Made by a program: the position numbers and the translations under genes. 64,000 bases of DNA from Epiperipatus broadwayi (taxonomy: Eukaryota > Onychophora > Udeonychophora > Euonychophora > Peripatidae): NCBI GenBank assembly GCA_028023455.1, contig JAQFVV010000355.1, positions 372,001 through 436,000 of the forward strand. The letters are read 5' to 3'. Below the pieces are notes generated by a model, which saw only the letters and a list, made by a program, of their open reading frames with translations, did no database searches and was not told where the DNA came from. Every line of letters begins with the position of its first letter. The first letter of the stretch is position 1. Below, in pieces: positions 12,525 to 24,249 of the stretch.

Positions 12525-12612
12525 AAATGTTCAAGTTCTACTTGGCCAGGATTCTAACCCAGTCATATATGTAGAAAGTGATTGAATCATTGCACCACTT
12601 TAGCATTGCGGT
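12525..12612 (-). repeat. Decayed tRNA-like SINE
   Basis: On the minus strand AAAGTGGTGCAATGATT is A-box-like and GGGTTAGAATCC is a near-consensus B box about 45 bases later. The layout resembles the tRNA-like module of family R (GGTGCATCAGTGAT in the same place). No hammerhead-like core is seen upstream. Confidence 0.45.
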
Positions 12613-12619
12613 ATTAAAC

Positions 12620-13735
12620 ATATTAATATGACATATTTTTTTATTCCACCGTATTATTACAACATCTGTTCTATAATATTTTGTTCATCCCAGTTTTCTC
12701 GATTTATTTAATAGCATCCCATATTATCTAATTTTTTTTTTCTGACAATAATTTATCTTTCACTGACTTATTTTGATTCCAAAATAGCTTAGAGGATTTG
12801 ACAAAATAGAAACTAGTACCATACAAGAACTGTATTGCTGATTTCATTTAGCATGAAGTGGAAATATATTTTATTTTTATAGACACAACTCTAAGGAAAC
12901 GATAGGTTTTGTTTTATAAATACTTAAAAAATATATCACTTCCTATATAAATTTATACGAAATGAAATTGTGGGAGATCATTTTTTTGGACATGCATGTC
13001 TAAAACTATTAAAAATATGAACACTCTCAAACGTAATTGTGATAAACAATTACTTTTGACAATTACTTTGAATTATTGAGTCATGAAGCAAAAACCATAC
13101 TGATTAACTTATTGCAGATAGCATTCAAAAATATTCCTGGTGTACACAAAAATATCGATCAGCTGTCTTACATTTATGTTTAATCTAATCAATTACCAAT
13201 AGTTTCTTATAATGAATGCTATAAAATGGGGATTTTATAATGATAAAGTAGTATAATTATTCATTGTAAAAATGTCATCTAGTTGCATTATTTATCTTTT
13301 ATATACTTTCCAACTTCGGAAATAGATTGCGTTTGATAATTGAAAAACAATATATCAATAATAAAAAAATCTACAATTTGAATGTTTCTAATGGAGATAA
13401 TTTTGTTAAATAAGTCACGAATTTCTCTGCATTTAAGAAAATTTAAAAGCTTTTAGGTAAAAAAAATACTTTTATACTACTGATTTAATTGAAATCTAAC
13501 TCGAAAACATTGCGTGCGAATGATAATGGAGCAATTAGCCTGAACTTTCCATAATTGCATATAATTAATTCATTTAGAGCTATGAAGATGAGAGCACATC
13601 TCTTGAAAGCGCTTGCAGAATAGTATAATTTTATTTTGTTTAAAGTATAAAATAGCTTTGCGTTCAGGTGCAATAGCGCCTATATTATTTTACTACTGAT
13701 TTAAGTGAAGATTCGATCCAGAAAAAGATATTTTT
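12620..13735. other. AT-rich DNA without recognised features
   Basis: The minus-strand frame of 62 codons at 13,485-13,673 covers a slightly less AT-rich stretch but shows no recognisable domain. No repeat partner was found. Confidence 0.45.
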
Positions 13736-13741
13736 GATAGT

Positions 13742-14010
13742 TTAGCATACAATGTTGACACCTAGTGTAAACCATAGTAATTAATTGTTGCTAGAAGATT
13801 AGTGTATTAAAATTCCTATCTAGCGCCTGCCCATTAAATATTCCCAGATTAGTATAAGATTATGACTTTTATCAATGAGTAGCCTTGAATATGAGAGCAC
13901 TGCACCTAGATCTTTGGATCTAATGTATTTTTTCAGCAGCCACCCTTAACCTTTTTAATAAACTATAAAACTATGAGTGTAAACTGAAAACACAATAATG
14001 TTTTTGATCC
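13742..14010 (-). repeat. Family P repeat, decayed full-length copy
   Basis: Read on the minus strand it runs ACATTATTGTGTTTTC, then AGATCCAAAGATCT, GTGCAGTGCTCTCA, then the position of the hammerhead-like core (CTACTCATTGATAAAAG), CTGGGAATATT, and AGGAATTTT. This order matches 44,990-45,250 and 52,955-53,227. The core is mutated (TTGATAA instead of CTGATGA). Unit length is about 270 bp. Confidence 0.75.
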
Positions 14011-16436
14011 AAGGTAATTCATTTGTACAGTTATACAGATCTGAACCCAGTATAATATCTATATATTTTGATATTTTTAGTATTTTAATAGCCATAGTTA
14101 CCAACACCTTTGGCTAGGATTGGTATTAAATCACTCTAACATCGCATGACTTATCATTTTTTATGTTTACTCTTGCGAAGTTATAATGGTGTCTATCCAA
14201 GCCTACCATATCTTATAACCCCCTGGGGACTAAAGTTTGTGAATAATACCAAACCTTATATATGTTTTAAGCACTCACATTCATGTATACAAAGAGAGAA
14301 AACTGCAATGCCATTGACAGCATATGATAAGAAAATCATATGTATATATATTTAAAAGTATATATACAAAATAAATCATTAAAAATTTAGTGTGATTATA
14401 GATTGACAAACCCTGGAACATAAAGTCGCAGATTGATCACACTTCTGTCACAGCACTTCATCTTTTTATCAACTTCCGAGCTATAGAGTTGTTCATCTAT
14501 TTTTTTAAATACTGGAATAATTAACAAAGAAAGAATTAAGTATAATATATGTTTTAACACACACACAGTGTAGTTATTTTTAATAGTAATTCATAATTTA
14601 TTGCAAAAGTCATGCTTATGCATGAATACATCAGTAACATAACTTTAACATTTGTCTTCTTCATTATTTTCATTTGTAAAACAATAAAATTCAAAAATTG
14701 CAATATCACATTCAATTGTATGCTGAGCATAACATATGCCAGCTATTTTTTTTGAGAGGTTTGCAATCAGAAGGCTAACAATTATATTTGTTTACAATTT
14801 TTCTCCCAATTGTGAGCAACTGAATCAGATTGTTTTGAGAAAGTGAATACAGAAATTTTTCTATAGTTAAAGCTAAAATTGTTCATAACACCAACATTGT
14901 AGCTTAAATCCAAACTGTCTTAAACCTAGATGATTCTCAGTTATTTGCAGAATTATGTTTCAGATCATGCTTATTAGAATATACTTAATAATGTTATAAA
15001 TTTTGAGTCATTATTTGGTTTTATTATATTTTAAAGCTGTTTTAGGATTTTCATTTCTTTATGAATTTTTGAAATAACTTATGTGAATAGTTTTAATAAG
15101 CTTGCTTGGACATTACATATCAAACTTATTGAAAACTTTGGAAATATATTATTTGCTTTTACTGTTTTCTTATTTAAGGCTGTCGATGGCAAGTTAAACT
15201 TTCTTAGTATCTCCTGGTTTTATTACAAAAATTATAAAAACAATGTAAAAATAGAACAAAAAATAGAGAGAAAAATTTTAACACTGTTCAAATATTTTAT
15301 CAAATGATAATTTTTAAAAGATACTATTAAATGATATTTATCCAAAATGCAAACATGCATCAAATGGGAAGGTTCCATTTTCTTGGCTCTTTTATTAAGC
15401 ATCTTATTCCAGAAATATGATGTTGACATTACATCAATCTCCAAAATAAAATTTTTGATATTGATAGTAAATTATTTTAATAAATATGCCTCAAGTTTGA
15501 ACATATTTTCCTCAAACTTAAGTCATATCAATAATCAATCTTGTAATGGTTGTATGCTTAATTTTGCAATTATACAACTTGGATAAGTATCTTGGAAATA
15601 AGAGATAACTTTTTGCAATAATAAACTGAAATTCACAACCATATTCCATTCTGCTTAGGAAGAACCATAGTCTAACTTGTCTTTTTCATTACAAAAATAT
15701 AAAATATTCCTAATAATATTTTTCTCAGAATTGAGGCTGACATTATTTCTATGTTCTAATTCACATATTTTTAAACAGCTTTCTAATATTATTTTTACTT
15801 CTAAATTGGTGTCTCTATTCAGGTAACAATATCCCCACTAATTGTTTACATATGCATTTAAATATTACCTAAAAAATATTACTGGCATACTTAAATCTAT
15901 TGCCCTGCTTTGTTTCATGTATTCTTCTACCAGATATAAAACACAAGTTGACTCACAAATAACATATATAAAATTTATTTTTAAAAATTTATTACTTAAC
16001 ACATTGGTCAAATTTAATTCCTTTTTAGATATAAATCCAGAAGTCTGATACCAATATAACAAACATCTGGATGGTTATCTTAGATGTTACTGGAGTCTTA
16101 ATAATTATTTTAAAACAGCTCATGAACTCTGTGCTATTTGCTTCAGATATGAAATTTATAAGCCTCATACTTAAGCAGTGGACATTTACAAACTATGAAT
16201 CACAAAATTAATATTCCTCCAGTCTATGATTGTGAAATGAAATTCTTAATAAATCTTTTTTATGATATATCTCTTGATTTGAAATTTATAGACCATAATT
16301 TTGTGATTAAATTAGGTACCCAAACCACAAAAAAAATCCCTACAAAATAAACTATTCTCCTATTTTCAACTGTAAAACTTTTCTATGTACCATTGATAAT
16401 TAAGAAAATGCATTATTACTTTATGTAAATATAAAG
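14011..16436. other. AT-rich DNA without recognised features
   Basis: Several 60-80-codon frames (for example 15,083-15,586 on both strands) are overlapping chance frames with AT-biased residues (Ile, Lys, Asn, Phe, Tyr). A somewhat less AT-rich patch at 14,100-14,330 is unidentified. Confidence 0.5.
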
Positions 16437-16534
16437 AACATTGAACTCAGACTTTCACTCAAATTTCAACTCTTCATACTATCTTATATCACTGATGCAC
16501 CTAACCTCACATATGTCTAAAAGATAAATAATAA

Positions 16535-16582
16535 CCAATATACTAATTTCATGCTAATCCAGTCATTGCCAATTGGTCCAGA
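16535..16582 (-). ncRNA. Decayed hammerhead-like core, family R left arm
   Basis: On the minus strand CCAA is followed by a degraded CUGAUGA position (TTGGCAA), a helix-II-like TGACTGGATTAGCA and TGAAAT. Alignment with the copies at 58.1 and 62.0 kb identifies it. Activity is not expected. Confidence 0.45.
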
Positions 16583-17019
16583 TTATCAACTCTACACATA
16601 TATACAATCAGTGCTCAACTTTATATTAAGATAGTAAATATTCATACTTTAATGGACAGACTCCCATCTACTCCATGCTCCAACTCTTTAGCCATGCATA
16701 TCATTGAAAATCTGAAGACAGAATGCTCAAAGTTCACACTAATGCCAACATTGTTGTTCTGCCCATGTTTTCCATAGGTCACTCTGACCCCTCATATATA
16801 GGACATAATCCATTTACATACATATACAAGGGATGGGCAAACTTCAATGTTAGCATTAGTATGAGCTTTGAGCATTTCATCCTCAGTTTTCAATGATATG
16901 GGTGGCTGAAGAAATAGAGGGGGGGGAGTAGATCAGAACCTATCCATTAAAGGATGAAGGTTTGCTATTTTAATATAAATCTGAGCACTGATTGTATATA
17001 TGTGTAGAGATAATAATCT

Positions 17020-17066
17020 GGACCAACTGGAAAGTGCTAGTTTAGCACAAAATGCGTGTATTTATG
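17020..17066 (+). ncRNA. Decayed hammerhead-like core, family R right arm
   Basis: CCAA precedes CTGGAAA (the CUGAUGA position, 17,027-17,033). Helix II is intact as GTGCT/AGCAC (17,034-17,038 with 17,044-17,048) and is followed by AAAA where GAAA is expected. The core has lost required residues. Confidence 0.5.
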
Positions 17067-17163
17067 ATTATTTATCTTTTAGAATATATGGGGTCAGGTG
17101 CATCAGTGATATGAGATAGCATGGAGAATTGAAGGTTGAGTGAAAGTCTGAGTTCAAAGCCCT

Positions 17164-17820
17164 TATATTCCCATTTGAGGTACAGGTATGAAAAATTTTG
17201 CTTGTATGTCAAATATTAATTATTATTTTATATAGATTCATCTTTAATACAAAATAGATCGAACAGTTTGGAAGAGCAGTCAATTTAATAATACAAATAC
17301 ATATTGCTTCACTTTCCTAATTATAATACTCTAATTAGTACACAGATTCTGTCATGTATTAGATTAAAAAAACTTATACTAATTCAACTTTTACTACCTT
17401 CTCAATTATCTAAAATTGTTACATTTCATTATGGGTGACGCATAAATATATTTCATCGATGACATTCTAAAAATACGAGTTTGTTTAGGATAAAAAAAGT
17501 TTAACATCTTTCTATGCACTATTAAAATAAACAAACTCTATATGAGTGATAAAAAGTACTGAAACAAATAATCTGAATACTGTGTGATTTCTATTTTTGG
17601 CAGATAATGATTGATTATAATGATATGAGAAAGGATATAATTCACTTTGTTGAGAAAACAAAACTGAGCATAGCACATTAATAAATCATATTGAGGCAAG
17701 TTACTTACAACTTTGAGAAAGATAGCATTACGAGATGTAAAATAAATACTCTAAAGAATCGCTGTGTGATATAATAATTTTTGTAATTTACATCGAGATT
17801 TATGTAATTATTGCAAAATT
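17164..17820. other. AT-rich DNA without recognised features
   Basis: No coding frame or repeat recognised. Confidence 0.5.
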
Positions 17821-17821
17821 C

Positions 17822-18056
17822 GTTAGTTTTTTTTCTTCTAATCTTTGCATTTATTTGCTTACCTCTCTCCTCGCTCTCTCTCTCTCTTTGTTGCCCCCCC
17901 CCTTTCCTTCTTTTCTCTCTTTTAACTTTCCTGCCCTTCCTAACATCACTCTGTTTCCCTTTTTTTCTTTCACATTCCTTTTTTATTTGTGTCTCTTTTT
18001 CCCTCTTCCCTTCTGCATGTCTGTCTGTCTCTCTCTCTCTTTTCTCATTATTTTAT
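17822..18056. repeat. Polypyrimidine (C/T-rich) tract, about 230 bp
   Basis: The plus strand is almost entirely C and T, including CT-dinucleotide runs, a C9 run and CTGT repeats. The two overlapping frames here are Leu/Ser/Phe/Pro strings caused by composition and are not genes. Mirror-symmetric pyrimidine tracts can form triplex DNA, which is general knowledge rather than something shown here. Confidence 0.9.
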
Positions 18057-18063
18057 TTTATTT

Positions 18064-18718
18064 AGAATGTTCATAGTCGCCATTAATGAAATAATGATTA
18101 TATAATTGTAATACTTAAAATAATTTGGCTTAATTAGAAGTTATATAAATAAACAATATTAAAAGTATCGTAGTAAATAAATAATAACAGTAAACATATA
18201 AACTAAATTAAAATATCAATTTGATAGTTTAACTTTTAAAATAAATAGTTTTAAAACTAAAATATATGAACACTATTTTAAAATGTCATAATAAATAAAT
18301 GAAAAGTAATAGCAAACATACATACTAAATAAAAATATCAATTTGGCAATTTAAAAAATACAGTTTTAAAAATTAAAATATATAAATTCTAATTCTCAGA
18401 TGAACAAAATAAAACATTTATTTCATAATATGAATAAAAATATAAACATAAATTTATCTTTTTAAATAAAAATAATTAGAAATTGAACTTAATTAAAGTC
18501 TCAAGATATTATATGTAATTTAAAGAAAGTTTTTGTACTAATTATAATTAGTGAAAAATCCATTTTTAAATGCTTTCATATGCATTTTATTATACACAAA
18601 TTTATATTTGTATAAATCAGTGACAAAGCATGGCTTTTTTAGGAACAGGGCACAATACATAATCATTTTTATAATGTTTTTATTTCACTTACCACAATAT
18701 TTTTTATGTAATAGCACC
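18064..18718. other. AT-rich DNA with a weak internal duplication
   Basis: Similar phrases recur about 130 bp apart (ATAATAAATAAATRA..AAACATA..ACTAAATNAAAATATCAATTTG near 18,175 and 18,290), suggesting an old local duplication. No coding content. Confidence 0.4.
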
Positions 18719-18886
18719 TAATCTTTAAGTATCCATATATATTCAATGGACCATTAGTAAGAATGGATTTCCATTCTTGCTATTAAAAGGTGTGAAAGTT
18801 GCCTTGACAGCAGTGAGAGATATTGATTACTATATTTTACTGTGAATGTTTAGGTGGTTACTGGTTGGAATCTAATTATATCATTA
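18719..18886 (+). repeat. 165-bp direct duplication, copy 1
   Basis: Begins TAATCTTTAAGT and includes ATTAAAAGGTGTGAA and GCCTTGACAGCAGTGAGAG. It is repeated with few differences at 19,079-19,240, 360 bp downstream. No gene is evident in the unit. Confidence 0.85.
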
Positions 18887-19078
18887 TCCCAGATTAGCTT
18901 TAGGCACTATTTTGCTTATTATTTCTAAATAATGCATGGGCAATTTAAAAGTATTGCAGTTTGTAATGTTAATTAACTATTTATTAGTTTGCATTATAGT
19001 GACATGTTTATTACATGTTTAAAAAGGTTTATTTAACCGTCAATGTATCAATATTTCATACTCTGTAGTCAAGTTGCA

Positions 19079-19240
19079 ATCTTTAAGTGTCCATATATAT
19101 TCAATGGACATTAGTTAGAATGGATTTTCATTCTTGCTATTAAAAGGTGTGAAGGTTGCCTTGACAGCAGTGAGAGATATTGTTATTATATTTTACTGTA
19201 AAGTTTTAGGTGGTTACTGGTTGGAATCTAATTATATATA
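19079..19240 (+). repeat. 165-bp direct duplication, copy 2
   Basis: Second copy of the unit at 18,719-18,886. It runs directly into a TA array and then the fold-back complex. The 76-codon frame at 19,134-19,364 crosses the repeat, the TA array and the fold-back, so it is not a gene. Confidence 0.85.
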
Positions 19241-19255
19241 TATATATATATATAT

Positions 19256-19539
19256 AGTAATAATATTAAGTCAGATGTCACATGACTTATATATAGCTTG
19301 CACTTACAAATTTTTATCTTGGTGTCGACCTATGGGTCTCTTCAGTGAGGAGTTGGGACATTAGATCTAAAAAACCAACTCAAGCAAAGCATTTATCTAA
19401 AAGATAATTGTTAGAAGAAGATTTGAAACTTTTAGACATCTACATGTCTTTAAAGTCAGCTCTCCAACTGAAAAAATCATATGGGGCTGAAGTGCAAGCT
19501 ATATATAAGTCATGTGACATCTGACTTAATATTATTACT
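19256..19539. mobile_element. Element with perfect 49-bp inverted ends
   Basis: 19,256-19,304 (AGTAATAATATTAAGTCAG.. to ..GCTTGCACT) is the exact reverse complement of 19,491-19,539. Perfect identity over 49 bp implies a recent event. The inside is sequence X, which also appears inverted just outside (19,613-19,808), so the event may be a fold-back rearrangement rather than a simple transposon. Confidence 0.8.
19323..19361 (-). ncRNA. Hammerhead-like motif in arm X (degraded)
   Basis: The minus strand reads TCCTCA, CTGAAGA, GACCCATAGGTC, then GACACC and leaves the motif. Helix II is intact and the cleavage side has diverged from X'. Confidence 0.4.
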
Positions 19540-19749
19540 ATTATTATTTTGCTGTTGTTGCTTTAGCTAAATTAAAGAGCTAAGCCTACTAATATATGGA
19601 GTATCTGAATTAAGTTCAGGCCCATATGATTTTTTCAGTTGGAGAGCTGACTTTAAAGACATGTAGATGTAAAAGTTTCAAATCTTCTTCTAACAATTAT
19701 CTTTTAGATAAATGCTTGTGAGTTGGTTTTTAGATCTAATGCTCCCAAC

Positions 19750-19788
19750 TCCTCACTGAAGAGACCCATAGGTCGACCGGTCTGGGGA
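19750..19788 (+). ncRNA. Hammerhead-like motif in arm X'
   Basis: Helix I TCCTCA (19,750-19,755) pairs with TGGGGA (19,783-19,788), including one G-U. The core CTGAAGA (19,756-19,762) fits CUGANGA. Helix II GACC/GGTC closes the loop CATA (19,763-19,774). Next comes GA where GAAA is expected, then the helix-III palindrome CCGG, and GTC at the cleavage position. Two core A residues appear deleted, so activity is doubtful. Helix I is the same as in family P. Confidence 0.5.
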
Positions 19789-19881
19789 TGGGGAAATCAA
19801 GATAAAAATGATTTGAATGCTTTTCTTGTAGTAGCATTTATCATAAATAAAAAAAAGCTTGTTTAGAGCTATTACCTAATT

Positions 19882-19883
<2 letters not shown>

Positions 19884-19930
<47 letters not shown>
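19884..19930. repeat. (TA)n microsatellite
   Basis: About 23 TA units, just downstream of the X' arm. Confidence 0.95.
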
Positions 19931-19931
<1 letters not shown>

Positions 19932-19981
19932 CCCACATCTAGAACAATCTGAAACTCTCTTATCAGTAAATCAGAGAATAG

Positions 19982-20155
19982 ATTATCAATATATTTTTAT
20001 CTTCCAAATGCTTTTATCATTCTTAAAAGTTTTAACTGTAAATTAGATTTTAGTATTGTTTGAACTTCTTATAATCATCCAAGAATGCATTAGTCAAATT
20101 AATTATTTACTATATATAAAAACAATTCAACTTTTGATAAAAGAATTGAAAGTCA
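19982..20155 (+). repeat. 175-bp direct duplication, copy 1
   Basis: Begins ATTATCAATATATTTTTATC and includes CCAAATGCTTTTATCATTC. It is repeated at 20,234-20,410 with moderate divergence, about 250 bp offset. Non-coding. Confidence 0.8.
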
Positions 20156-20233
20156 ACAATAATTCCATACAAAAAATAATGAATTTGAATTGCTCATTCT
20201 AATCAGACTGCGATTAGTTTAAATATAGATAAT

Positions 20234-20410
20234 ATATTATCAATATATTTTATCTTCCAAATGCTTTTATCATTCTTAAATGTTTTAACAGTAAATTAGA
20301 TCTTAGCATTGTTTGAACTTTTTATAATCAATTCAAGAATGTGTTAGTCAAATTCATTTTTGCTGTATATAAAAACAATTCAACTGTTGATAAAAAAATT
20401 GAAAATGAAT
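20234..20410 (+). repeat. 175-bp direct duplication, copy 2
   Basis: Second copy of the unit at 19,982-20,155. The minus-strand frame here (20,328-20,546) has no coding character. Confidence 0.8.
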
Positions 20411-20629
20411 TTTTAATTTGAATTTTAATTAAACTTTTGAAAGTTTTTATGAATTTTTCTACAGAAGCACTCATTCTATTCAATACATTGATGTTTTGTC
20501 CCTGGTATAAATATATATGTGTGTGTGGATGCATGTGTAAAAACATAACTGATATACTATTAAAAACAACCAGTAATTTTTCAATTGCATGAAAAAAAAA
20601 AGAATATGATTTTTTTTAAAAATGATTTC

Positions 20630-22355
20630 TCATGAAGAAAAGAATATGTAGAGCTTAGTAAAATGACAAGAAAAATACTTAATAATGATATAAAAAAGTA
20701 TAATTGTGAAATGACAAGAAAAGCTATAAAAGTTTAAAGAGTGTAAAACAATATTTTTATGTTGGAAGAAAAATTGTTACAGCAATAAATACAAAGAGGA
20801 ATAAGCTATCATTAAAGATAAAAATTATATCATGAAATATGTTGCAGACTTCTATAAAAAAATCATATGTAATTAAAATAAAGTAAAAAACTTTCTATAA
20901 TTACTATACTTTTTGAATCACTAAATATTTTAAGTGAAGTAGAGAATTATGCAATTAAATTTTTACAGACAAAAATATTCAGGAAATAATGGAAGTATTT
21001 TTGATATTTAAAAGAAGCATTTAAAGAAATAAAATTGTTGGTAAACTATATATCAAATGACTAAATGATAATGTTGTATCAATTAATTAAAGGTTTGGTG
21101 TTGTATTTTAATATTCAAGAAAGATCATAAAAACATATTAGAAATTATAGTTTTCAGTTTGCCATCAGTTTTATAGAGAATTGTTATCCATATAATTACA
21201 GCTTATCAATAGTAACTTTAAATTCTCATCAATCATATAAACAAATTAGTTTGAAAAACAGTTTTGGCATAGTGGATTATAAAATACTAACAGAAATTAT
21301 AAAAAGAACAAATAAATAAGAGTTATCATTATGCTTTAAATTTGTGTAATGTGCAAAAGTTTTTGATACTGTAAGTATATCCACTAAGAGTAAAAATACT
21401 GTATCATCAAAATATAAATTTTGAATATTGTCATATTCTGAAGAATATTTATTAAAAATGTAATATCAATGTGCATATTACATAGTCATACTTAAAAAGG
21501 ATGGACACCAAAGTGATTTTATACCTCAAAAACGTTTACAGCAATTTTACAAAAAAAATATTTTGTGTGATAAAATGGGAAGTTAAGAGAATAAGAGTAC
21601 CTGGATAATATTTAAGTCTTCTAGATTTCACAAATAATGTGTTTGTTTTTGAAAATAATTCTTCAGACCTTCAGAAAATTTTACAAGAATTATTTTAAGA
21701 AAGTAAGAAAATAGAACTAAAGATAAATACTAAAAGAATTAATGTTTAATGAATTTAAAAAGTGATAATCTTAAAATAGAAAAAGGTATAAACTATAAAT
21801 ATCTTGGTCAGATCATTAATTGTAAATTAAAACACAGTAATGAAAGTAATCATAGAATTACACTTGAATGGAATGTACATGGTATTAAAAAATGTCTATG
21901 TTTGAAAAAGATTTTAATATATATTCTTTATTTGTTATTAATTCTAAATTTTTACACATAACAGAAGAGCAATACAAAGATTTCAAACCAGTCAATAACA
22001 TATGAATAGATGTATGTTAGAAATCAAATAAAATTGAAAATGATATATATACATAAGAATGTGAAAATGAATACTTATTATTGACAATCATTGAAAAAAT
22101 TAAAAGATTAAAATGTAACTGGGCTGGATATTTTGCTAGAAGAAATTATAAAAAATAGACAAATGTAGTTTTAAATTCTAAAAAATGATAAAAGATATTA
22201 AAAACCCCATAATATGAGATGGATATATGAAATAAAGCTGTTTATTGGTGTATGTGAAGAAGACAGACTATGTATTAAAGAAACTTAATTAAAGATAAGA
22301 TACATTCATCTTTAAATGGACCAGTATTGATTCAATATAATGATGATGATGATAC
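20630..22355 (+). pseudogene. RTE-clade non-LTR retrotransposon, decayed copy
   Basis: Reverse transcriptase remains can be read through many stops and frameshifts. Near 20,780 a segment resembles the RTE linker (VTAINTKRNKLSLKIK). Near 21,110-21,210 is the 'FKKGD..NYRPISLL' region. Near 21,250-21,380 come the FG.VDY, RTN and LCF..VFDTV segments (the F-D of RT motif A). Near 21,610-21,640 DFTNNV sits where FADD is expected, so the catalytic aspartates are lost. At 21,749-21,961 a 70-codon frame contains YKYLGQIINCKL, a hallmark of the region after the RT palm. Near 22,085-22,130 a decayed RLKW..GH segment matches the RTE C-terminus seen at 43.5 kb. It ends in a GAT/ATG microsatellite (22,340-22,353), as RTE elements often do. 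5' truncated and dead. Confidence 0.8.
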
Positions 22356-24240
22356 ATAAAGGATTTCAATAATACTAAGCATTTATTAAAAGTCTCTGTT
22401 GGTATACTGAACATTATCTTCAAGACTAAAAAGCAATTCTACAATTATTAATATCTTTTTATATTTATTAAATCTTCTCAGTTATTGCTTCTAGGTTCTA
22501 CTTAGCATCAACTTTAGATATTGAAAATAATGATAATACATATTGAACTATCTTTAACTAATTAAATCTTGGAATAAAAACAAGTACACATATGAAAATG
22601 AAAATAAATTTAGAACTGTTTAATAACATATTTATTAATAAAAAAATAAAATATGATGTATAAATTAAATGATTTAAATATGTACATTTGTCTGATATGT
22701 TATTTAATTAAAAAATATTATATTTTACCATACATTCTCTATTGTTCTCAAGTATCCATGGAATGATTCTTCAATTGAGTGAAATGGTTCAACTCTTACT
22801 TTCAGTTGTTATGAAAAAACATGTTTATAAATTATTTCAGACTTTATATCAAGTTACTTTTTTTTTATAATGACATTTATAAATTTAATCTTTTATCTAA
22901 GAGTAGTGAAAAAGCAACAGTAGTAATAACAACAACAAAAAATTTATGAAAATGAAACAAAATGTGTGAATTGTATTAAAATGGAATAAAAATAATATTA
23001 ATAACCCAAATTAGAAATATACGTGTGTATTGTTATTTATTTACAATTTAATTTGTCTCATATATATATAATCATTCTAAAATATTACGGTATAATCACT
23101 TGTCATCGGTATTGTTTATGTCAACAATAAAAGGTTAGAAAAAATATGTGACTCGTGATAATTATATATATATATAAAAGAAGAACTAAGAAGATTTTGT
23201 TGTTGTTGTTTTGCTCTATTGAGTGTAGTGAAGGAAAATTATCATAAAACTTTTGCCTTATTAATTTTGCTCTTATCAATGGAAAGATAAATCTCCATTT
23301 ATGTCTTGCATAATTGACAGTGAAATTTTAATTTTCCAAATTCCATGTCATTTTCAAATCAAATCTATTAGCCAAATTCTTGGTTCATTTCTAAAATAGA
23401 TTTATCTGCATAAAAAATATAACCTATATGTTATGATTTGCTCTTAATGAAACTTTCCCCTACACTAATCACTCCCACTAATTGTGGGACTGTTACATAA
23501 TAACAATAATTTAAATTGAAGTTAAGTATTTTTCACCTTTTTTTTTTCAGATCCATTTTAATAAATCAATATTCAAATTCTTTCTGGACTCTCTATAGGT
23601 CCTCTTTTTTCTTTTTTATTCATAGTGGAAGGAGAGTGGTTTTATATCATTGACATAATGCCTTTGAGTCTTGTTAAGAAGAATATTATTTTGAGTTTGA
23701 ATTACCTCTTCCTTTCATCAAGGGCACTCAGTCATCCATTGCTTATACTAAGCAAATTAGTTGCTCTACTGGTAACTTAATGTTTGTTGCAAACATTTAT
23801 GGATAATTGTGTATAACTATTTTTATTATTTAGCTTTCTCTCAACAGGTTGTTGTTAATCCTCAGAATTTGACAGTGTGTTTTTAGGAAACTGAACTATA
23901 GACTTTCCCAGGCTAACAAACATTCGAAAAATAGTCTGTTTCCAGTTATATTAAATGTATGCATTGATACTGTGTTTATTAAATATTTACAATTCTTGAT
24001 TTTTATTTGATTAAGAATATGTATTTAGAATGAGATAAACTAGATCACAAATGTGGTCTATTGGTTGCATGTTCAAACTAATAGTATTTTATATGTGTCT
24101 TGATTTTGAATTTCATCTTGAATTTCATCAAAAGTCAGAAAACTAAGCCTTATAATCTCTAGAAACATAAATGTTCAAATGGTCATTTTACTCCTATAGA
24201 GTCTCTGGCAAGCATGCAAACATTTGTTTTTGTTTATATA
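22356..24240. other. AT-rich DNA without recognised features
   Basis: Scattered A/T runs and GTT repeats (23,197). No gene recognised. GTTGCATGTTCAAACT at about 24,062 resembles a B box but lacks a clear partner A box. Confidence 0.45.
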
Positions 24241-24247
24241 ATTTGTG

Positions 24248-24249
<2 letters not shown>

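Larger units (their letters stand above)
16437..17163. mobile_element. Inverted pair of family R repeats (fold-back, about 730 bp)
   Basis: The left arm (16,437-16,757) is the reverse complement of the right arm (16,842-17,163) with moderate divergence, around an 85-bp spacer. Each arm, read outward, contains CATTAGT..CTTTGAGCATT, CCATTAAAG, GAGCACTGATTG, a hammerhead-like core, TTATCTTTTAGA, and a tRNA-like segment ending in GAGTTCAA. The arrangement is two family-R units head to head. No protein is encoded. The arm divergence suggests an old insertion. Confidence 0.8.
19312..19808. repeat. Inverted repeat X / X' (about 175-195-bp arms)
   Basis: X (19,312-19,490) contains GTCGACCTATGGGTC, TCAGTGAGGAGTTGGGA, TTAGATCT and AAAGTCAGCTCTCCAACTG. 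X' (19,613-19,808) carries the reverse complements in order. X' has a longer tail with CTGGGGATGGGGAAATC. The end of each arm matches the hammerhead-like motif annotated separately. No protein frame. Confidence 0.85.

Noticed and set aside
17811-18076. Two overlapping frames of 84 and 73 codons rich in Leu, Ser, Phe and Pro
   Set aside because: Direct product of the polypyrimidine tract; two frames look equally 'coding', so neither is.
23700-23745. Further hammerhead on the minus strand (TTGATGA near CCCTTGATGAAAGG)
   Set aside because: No paired helix II and no GAAA at the right place.
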